In this document: positions 57,231-64,000 of the stretch, piece after piece
Layout of the letters: each line of letters begins with the position of its first letter
Position numbering within the stretch: position 1 is the first letter of the stretch
Assembly: GCF_045679555.1 (NCBI RefSeq)
Contig: NC_092122.1
Span: 9,307,854 to 9,371,853, forward strand
Direction: 5' to 3'
Source of the DNA: Salvelinus alpinus
Taxonomy: Eukaryota; Chordata; Actinopteri; Salmoniformes; Salmonidae
DNA length: 64,000 nt
Program-made: the position numbers and the translations under genes
The notes under the pieces: generated by a model
Database searches by the model: none
Seen by the model: only the letters and a program-made list of their open reading frames with translations
Told to the model about the DNA's origin: nothing

Positions 57231-57407
57231 AATTCCCAATCTGGCCCTCAACCATCACGGTCACCTAATAATCCCCAGTTTACAATTGGCTCATTCATCC
57301 CCCTCCTCTCCCCTGTAACTATTCCCCAGGTCGTTGCTGCAAATGAGAACGTGTTCTCAGTCAACTTACCTGGTAAAATAACGGTAAAATAAATAAATAA
57401 ATAAAAT
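56921..57407 (+). mobile_element. 5S-rRNA-derived SINE (SINE3 type)
   Basis: The first 110 bp resemble 5S rRNA: CATACCACCCTG near the start, GAAGCTAAGCAGGGTTGG (A-box), TGGATGGGAGACCAGGTGCT (C-box) in the right order and spacing. The body continues with GGATGGGATGTTAAACGGG and the conserved tail AACGTGTTCTCAGTCAACTT, ending in ACGGTAAAATAAATAAATAA. This is the structure of the teleost SINE3 class, which uses the internal 5S-type RNA polymerase III promoter. It is nearly full length. Confidence 0.9.
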
Positions 57408-59004
57408 GTAATTTCCTTTAATCTATTGAGTCAACATTATTGTTATCAGGAAACACAAGATATAATGTCAATTTCTTCTATTTTGTTGTATGCATCTCTA
57501 ACAATAAAGCTTTTTAAAGCTGATCAATCCCATTTGGTTCATGGCCAGACTTTGGACATTAAAAACAGATCAAAAGACAATAAATTAAGATAACAATGCC
57601 TGCCGACCTGAGTCTATTGTTACTCTTTTTAATTGTTGATTATGTAGCCTAAGGAGTAACTCATTCCTTCCCCTTTTTCATTCATGTGTTTTCTTAGAAT
57701 GAGTTCAGAATCGACAGGGATAGCGATAGACTAACCAATAATCGGATTATCTAATGAAAGCTTTAGATGGCTGAGATATGCTCTGTGTTTCATAACTGAA
57801 GGCTTGACACCTTTATTAATACACTAAATCATCAAGAATATGTATCAAGAAGAGTATGTGATAGGCCTATGTAATGTCATCCCACAGGGAATATAACAGA
57901 ACAGAATAGAATATAACAGAATAGAATATAAAAGAATAGAATAGAATACTACAGAATATAATTGAATAGCCATGCACATCTGTGGGAAAGAGGTGACACG
58001 TATTACAGCATTATTGTTGCTCTCTCTAGTGAAGTTCCATGATGAAGTCCCATCCCACATTTACTACAGACAATAATAGTCTCTCTAGATGTGACCTCTT
58101 GACCTATGTATGCTATATCTCAGAGGCGGAAAGCTGTCCACATTCCATCACCCCCTACAGACCCATAGCCTTGCTGTTGCTGCTCCTGCTGTTGTTACTC
58201 CTGCATTGCAATCAGACGAAGCGCTAGGACCCCGCGGACAACCTCTTTGGATGACACAGAACAAACTGCGAGTTGAGTTTTGGCCACTCAAACATGGAAA
58301 AGTTGAACTGACAGCGCATAACTAACTCGGCACTCTGAATTGGACGATAGGTAGGCCTATCATACCGACCGGGGGATTGTTTTTGTGGAGAGATCGATTT
58401 TGGGAATCAGTGTCTACGTGCGCAACTGAAGTTATATTTTATTTGTTTTGATTTAGGCTGCTGTGCAATAGTATGATTTTTAGTGTTTGACGTTTGCTCT
58501 GGGAGTCAAAGGAGTGCTGAACATTAATAATTTAACCAAATGGATTATGTTCATTTGGCGCAAAAACCCTTATAAGAAGTTGTTTTGTTGTAATGTTCTG
58601 GATATGTTTTCGCAGTATACCTTGCTAAGTGAGTGATGATTGATTTGGATATGTCAGCACCGCTGAGCGCTCATCCACACACTCCATCATTCCTGGACTG
58701 GGGAAAGTAAGAAACCACCTGTTGTGAATGCTTTCTGGATCTTCCCACGGATCTACCTCGGCTGCTAAAACAAGACATTGGAAAGGCGCGCGCAGAACGC
58801 ACAGAGACATGTAAACCCGTTTTACACGGAACACTGTAAAACCATGTTTTACACGGAACACTGAGAACTCGTTTTGTATTCATGGGACAGACTAATAATC
58901 CCAATTTAATTGATTTATATTCCTTTTAGTTAATGATGTTGCCATGGTGGCGCGGGTTAGGATGAGGAGTCCTGTCTTGACCACCGGTTGCTGTTGCGCT
59001 CAGA
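57408..59004. other. tspan12 5' flank
   Basis: A pentanucleotide-like AGAAT/AGAATAT repeat lies at about 57,896-57,962. The tspan12 5' UTR should be in this stretch; a possible acceptor (GCGGGTTAG|GATGAGG, about 58,962) could begin the ATG-bearing exon after a non-coding first exon. I cannot place the transcription start. Confidence 0.4.
57896..57962. repeat. AGAAT/AATAT pentamer-like simple repeat
   Basis: Repeated AACAGAATAGAATATA-like units with small variations, about 65 bp. Confidence 0.8.
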
Positions 59005-60314
59005 ATGGCTCGCGAGGACGCGGTGAGGTGCCTGCGCTGCCTGCTCTACGCTATCAATTTACTCTTCTGGGTAAGAGAAGCAGAGACCCCCAACAGGTGG
59101 CTGGGTTGTGCCCGCGCTCATGCTACACAATGCAGACAAGTTTACCCCCCCCCCCTCTCATCCATCCACCTCAATGCGTGCCTCCAAGGCGCAGAAAAAC
59201 AAATGTGCAATTTGCATCCCAAGAATGCACAAACTGCATGTTTGGCATTCTACTGCATGCTATTTATAGGCCATTAAATTTGATAAGTGCTCCAGGGTTG
59301 TTGTAGTGGATTATGCAAGTGTTGAACACATGGCAAAATGCCCTCTAGGCAACATTTTGTTGCCATACCAAGTTCCTGGATTATATTTCACTGCCATAAG
59401 CATTTTCAGACAAAACATATTTTGAGTGGAAGTGTTTACTGTAGGCCTACTTGGTGAAACTGTAATGTTATGTGTGTGTCTGTGTGTAATGTGTGTGTCT
59501 GTGTGTTCTATCTCTCTCTCTATGTGTGTGTGTGTGTTCTGCTCCCTCAGCTCATGTCGATATGTGTCCTGGGGGTGGCTGCTTGGCTCAGGGACTACCT
59601 GAACACTGTACTCACCTTGACGGCCCACACCAGGTGAGTGATATGGATCTCAATGTTGACACCTCTCAGTGGGCATGTACTGGGAGGGACAGGAGGGAGA
59701 TAACAGGGAGAAAGTGAGAGAGGAAGATAATTAGTATATATATGAGTTGGAGCAGTAAATAAGAAGAGATTGAGAATAGAGGAGGAAGGAGACTGATAAA
59801 GAGAGGAGGGTCTGTTGGATAATATATCTCACTTCCTCAACAAATCACCTCGACTCATACCTGACAACCATTCCACAAATCATCAGCGGCATAACTTTTT
59901 GAATTCAACAGTTTCTCATCACCTAGACCTGTCCACAGACCACCATCTCACCCCTCACTGGCCCCTGACAGTAACTTCTGCGGTAGAGGAGATCCACATT
60001 CTTACGGAGTGTAATCACTATTTACTGCTGTCTGCTGTATTAATAATAATGCAACAGGCCACACAGAGAGAGAGAGAGAAGAGGGAGAGAAGAGGGAGGG
60101 GAGAGGGAGAGCAATAGCAGGATGGATAGATAAATAAACCAAAAGTCTGCCAAGTTACCCCCCCCTCTCCCCCTGTAGGCTGGAGGAAGCAGCAGTTCTC
60201 ACGTATTCTCCGGCTGTCCATCCCGTCATCATTGCAGTGTGTTGTTTTCTTGTCATCGTGGCCATGGTGGGCTACTGCGGCACACTGAAATGCAACCTTC
60301 TACTCCTGTCCTGG
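59005..60314 (+). CDS. tspan12: tspan12, tetraspanin-12, first three coding exons (3' end outside window)
   Basis: Exons: 59005-59070 ([20 protein letters not shown]..., donor TGG|GTAAGA), 59551-59633 ([20 protein letters not shown]..., donor AG|GTGAGT) and 60179-60314 ([20 protein letters not shown]..., donor TGG|GTACGT). Phases match and give 95 residues. TM1 spans the first intron (residues about 13-33). The short first extracellular loop carries [18 protein letters not shown]2 is around [19 protein letters not shown], followed by the intracellular KCNLLLLSW leading into TM3. The CLRCLL and KCN cysteines are juxtamembrane and typical palmitoylation positions in tetraspanins. The family member TSPAN12 partners Frizzled-4 in Norrin/beta-catenin signalling in retinal vessels. 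The large extracellular loop and the remaining membrane segments are not in this window; I found no fourth exon before 64,000. Confidence 0.93.
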
Positions 60315-60337
60315 GTACGTGTCTGAATGAAATGAGC

Positions 60338-60369
<32 letters not shown>

Positions 60370-60436
60370 ATGTATGTATGTATGTATGTATGTATGTATG
60401 TATGTATGTATATGTATGTATGTGTGTGTGTGTGTG
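60338..60436. repeat. (TG)n(TATG)n compound microsatellite
   Basis: TG run, then about 17 TATG units with one TA slip, then TG again. It begins only 24 bp after the tspan12 exon-3 donor at 60,315. Confidence 0.95.
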
Positions 60437-60561
60437 GAAACTGGGATGAGCTCGGGGTTTAGTTGGAGAAGTGGGTTGTAATTGCTGTAGATCTCTGAAA
60501 GGTTTTCTTTAGCTATCGGTGTTAGTTACACATTTATACAACCTTGAAATACACGCACGCA

Positions 60562-60714
<153 letters not shown>

Positions 60715-61182
60715 GCTCCACACACAGTAGCCCCCCCTATCTATCTTCATGTGCTATTGTCCTCATCATCTGTAACAGCCTGATGTCCTCTACATCTCAA
60801 TAAAGTAATATTATTGTGCCCTCATAAACCCTGGAACAGGCCTGTAAATTCACGCAACAGCCACACAGTCTCGTAGTTCCACCGTTCATACACCGGAGGG
60901 AGATGCAACGAGAATTCCCCTCTCGATTTTACAGCCGTTACTCATCCAATGCAGCGCCACAATGGTCATTCATCATCCCGTAAGCGTGTTGCGCCGCGTC
61001 TTGTGTTCGCGAACGCCCCCTCTGAGCGAGCGAGGGCCTGGTGCGGGGATGTTGCCGGTGTGTTGCGGAATGGCGCTCCCGTGGATAAGTACAGCTGTAA
61101 AACTATTCACCACTGCTGCTGTCTGAGCCTGCCTGAGTAATGGTACCCTGGGCACTGATGGATGTCCAGAGAGAAGGAGGGG

Positions 61183-61187
<5 letters not shown>

Positions 61188-61224
<37 letters not shown>

Positions 61225-61231
61225 GAGAGAT
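61188..61231. repeat. (GA)n microsatellite
   Basis: GA run with one GGGA interruption in tspan12 intron 3. Confidence 0.9.
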
Positions 61232-62623
61232 GGACAGATAAGTGTGTGATTGTCTCAATCACTCACCACTGTCAGTGTGGGACAACAAAAAGAGAGAATG
61301 AAAGAGAAACAGGGATAAAAGAAAAGAGGTAAAGAGGTGGATTGAGTCAGAGCAGGTGAAGGAGAGGGAGAGAGAAACCCACTGAGGTACAGAAAAGAGA
61401 GAGAGAGAGAGACAACCCCCCAAAAATCAATTTCCATCCAACCATGCATGCAGATGACTAAACAATGTATCATCTCTGTGCTTACAGAGCATGTGCTACG
61501 GAGCATTACTTTACTACACATGTCTTGCATACATAACATGTATTCCCATACAGAAGCATTCGTGGCAGCATAATGCACTATTTCCGTTGACCAATTGTGT
61601 CATGCATACAAAAACTATAACAGGGCAGGTACATGATTACTCATATTCCTATAGATTGGAAGGGCAGGACATCGGATAGGGTGGGGTGGCGCCTGTTTTG
61701 TGGCTCTATCTCCCAGGTGTGCTGTGTGGGGAGACGGAGAGGGAGGGGCTTCCTGTGTCAGTCTCTCCCCGACCAAAGTGCCTGGATTCTGGGTCTCCCT
61801 CACGCTTCGTCCACCCCTCCATTGGGACTTCATTCATCCCTCTCTCCTTGCAACTCTGCCCTGGCATTCCTGTGTTTCGCTGGCGCACTGCGGAGACAAT
61901 ATTATCTCGGTTGAGGGGGACAATGGGTAACGCTATCCCACCCGTCTTTGCCCGCTTATGGCGAGGTGGCTGAGAGGGGTGAGTGGCGCTTGAGTTACCC
62001 ACATACCCATTCACCAGTTGGGGCGTCCCTTTCAGAGGAACGACCCCCACCACCCCGACTCTGCTCTCTACCTGAATAACACACCCCCCCCCCTTCTCCC
62101 TTCAATCATAGCTGTGGTGGGTAATTGATGGTTCCCTGGCTTTAAGCTCAGTTAAAACCTTTATATGTTATAGATAGTTGTATTTCTGTTGTGGACTAAG
62201 CTAGTGAAAAGCGTCAAGGCGTCCATTTAGGGTCTCTAAGCGGTTGTTGGGATGTTTGTAGATGTTTATATGCATGCAGTGGTGCGTTGTGGGATATTGG
62301 GGGTATGTTAGGGACGACTGCAGGGTCTTAAGTTAATCTGAGAAGCTGTTCCAGCGAACGCGTAGAAAGGTCGCTTAAAAATAGTCCCTCCTTAAAGATG
62401 CCAAACAAATCCCCCCTTAGCCTAAACTTATAGCTCTCCCCCTCTCACTCTTCTGTTCCTCCACCTCTCTTTCCCTGTCTTCCCTCTCTCGCCCTTGTAT
62501 ACGTGTTAATTGAGTATCAGCGAGGGAAGGGAAATATGCTGTAAGTCTCTCTACACAGGAGGAAATCCATTCTTGGAAGCCTTGACATTCCATTCAAACA
62601 ACTGCAACCCTCCTCTAACCTCA
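61232..62623 (+). other. tspan12 intron 3 segment without recognised features
   Basis: No exon was found here in a frame and phase that continues tspan12, and no repeat family is recognised. Confidence 0.4.
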
Positions 62624-62627
62624 GTGT

Positions 62628-62696
<69 letters not shown>
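62624..62696. repeat. (TG)n(AG)n microsatellite
   Basis: TG run followed directly by a short AG run. Confidence 0.95.
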
Positions 62697-62754
62697 CTTC
62701 CTCCGTGAAATGAAATGTGTGAAACATAAAGACACATCTCTATGAGAAAGGTAA

Positions 62755-63282
62755 TACACTGAGTGCACAAAACATTAAGAACACCTTCCTAATATTGAGT
62801 TGCACTCCTCTTTTCCCTCAATTCGTTGGGACATGGACTCTACTAGGTGTTGAAAGCGTTCCACACAGCTGCTGGCCTGTGTTGACTCCGATGCTTCCCA
62901 CAGTTGTGTCAAATTGGCTGGATGTCCTTTGAGTGGTGGACCATTCTTGATACACACAGGAAACTGTTGAGTGTGAAAAACCCAGCAGCATTGCAGTTTT
63001 TGGCCACCCTTAAACCAGTGCACTTGGCACCTACTACCATACCCTGTTCAAAGGCACTTAAATATTTTGTCTTGCCCATTCATCCTCTGAATGGCACACG
63101 TACACAATCCATGTCTCAATTGTCTCAAGGCTTAAAAATTCTTCTTTACCTGTCTCCTCCCTACATTGAAGTGTATTTAACAAGTGGCATCAATAAGTGA
63201 TTATAGCTTTCGCCTGGATTCACCTGGTCAGTCTATGTCATGGAAAGAGCAGGTGTTCTTAATGTTTTGTATACTCAGTGTA
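62755..63282. mobile_element. MITE with ACACTGAG...CTCAGTGT ends, 528 bp
   Basis: Starts TACACTGAGTGCACAAAACA, with TTAAGAACACC inside, and ends with the inverse pair GGTGTTCTTAATGTTTTG and TATACTCAGTGTA. TA borders fit a Tc1/mariner-type target. No transposase ORF is present. I recognise it as a common fish MITE. It lies in tspan12 intron 3. Confidence 0.88.
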
Positions 63283-63692
63283 TATTGAAGCTAGAAGGGG
63301 TCCAGGGAAGTTTCATATTCTCGTCACACCTGGAAATCGTCCTTGTAGAATGGTGAAGTATTGATGTACTGTTTGTGTATGTCTTGGTATGTGTGTGAAG
63401 GAGTGTGTTAGAGGGGGGTTCGAAGGGTGAAAGGTCACACAGAGAGAAGAAGACCGGGGAGATGTTTTTGAGTGGTGAGATGAGTTTCTGGGTGAGAGGT
63501 GTGTGAGTGTGTGCCTGTGTTGTTTGGGACTGGCCTGCTCTAAATGGAGTGTAGCACTAACAAAGGCAAGGCAGAGCCATCTGTCTGCCAATAATATTTA
63601 CACTCCAAACAAACAGGCTGTCAGACATACCCTGTACCACTAACATGCCCCCAATAGAATGGCTGACACACGCATCACTCTTCATAAGACCT

Positions 63693-63708
63693 GTGTGTAT
63701 ATGTGTGT

Positions 63709-63766
<58 letters not shown>

Positions 63767-63773
63767 TGTGTGT
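63693..63773. repeat. (TG)n microsatellite
   Basis: TG run with a few substitutions in tspan12 intron 3; further short TG runs follow to about 63,920. Confidence 0.95.
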
Positions 63774-64000
63774 TTGCACAGTTGTGTTTACATGAAAGTC
63801 TGAAAGATTGAACATTTTAGTGTTTTTTCTTTATGTGAAATTGTGGAAATAGGTGTGTGTGTGTGTAATGTGTGTCAGTGTGTAATGTGTGTCAGTGTGT
63901 ATGTGTGTGTATGTGACATGAGTGGAACAGGCGTCTGGAGATTGAAGAACATAACATCACTACTCATTGTGTGTGAAAGCACTTTCTCCCACCATCCACC

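Overview
The window looks like nuclear DNA from a salmonid fish (trout, salmon or char). This rests on split genes with vertebrate splice sites, on the three gene identities, and on a dense repeat load that I recognise as typical of salmonids: Tc1-like transposons, hAT elements of the ZMYM1-like class, a 5S-rRNA-derived SINE, TGTCAC...GTGACA LTRs, long CA/GT arrays and minisatellites. There are no bacterial-type genes, so most long open frames here are repeat artefacts.

Three genes can be rebuilt exon by exon. (1) cped1 lies on the minus strand. Its first coding exon is at 44,750-44,502 and eleven further exons run down to 493; its C-terminal half is beyond the left edge. (2) ing3 lies on the minus strand and is complete: eleven coding exons between 54,909 and 49,551 encode 425 residues and end in a PHD finger. 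(3) tspan12 lies on the plus strand. Its first three coding exons are at 59,005-60,314 and it continues past the right edge. The order and orientation (tspan12 divergent from ing3, with ing3 and cped1 in tandem) are the same as I recall for human 7q31.31. The genes do not form a pathway. ING3 is a nuclear chromatin reader of the NuA4/TIP60 acetyltransferase complex, TSPAN12 is a membrane co-receptor in Norrin/Frizzled-4 signalling, and CPED1 is a poorly characterised secretory-pathway protein with a PC-esterase domain.

Layout: 1-20,406 holds cped1 exons 2-12. Their introns carry two Tc1-like remnants, a 25-bp minisatellite, a full-length but broken hAT transposon (11.4-15.3 kb) and an LTR retrotransposon (17.3-20.1 kb). 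Region 20,407-44,501 is cped1 intron 1 (24 kb). It contains a SINE interrupted by a solo LTR, a 38-bp minisatellite, a second hAT element, a 14.4-kb array of about 424 copies of a 34-bp unit (27.26-41.66 kb), and a small element with terminal direct repeats (42.6-43.1 kb). Region 44.75-48.7 kb is the cped1/ing3 intergenic space, with a degraded LINE. Region 48.7-55.1 kb is ing3 with its promoter. Region 55.1-59.0 kb is the ing3/tspan12 intergenic space, with a Tc1-like MITE, a 139-bp LTR remnant and the 5S-derived SINE. Region 59.0-64.0 kb is the start of tspan12, with large CA/TATG arrays and a MITE in its third intron.

The most unusual structures are the 34-bp array with its 2,274-bp higher-order repeat inside cped1 intron 1, the TRIM-like element at 42.6 kb, and several LTR insertions whose exact target-site duplications can be read directly. 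I saw no convincing new protein-coding system.
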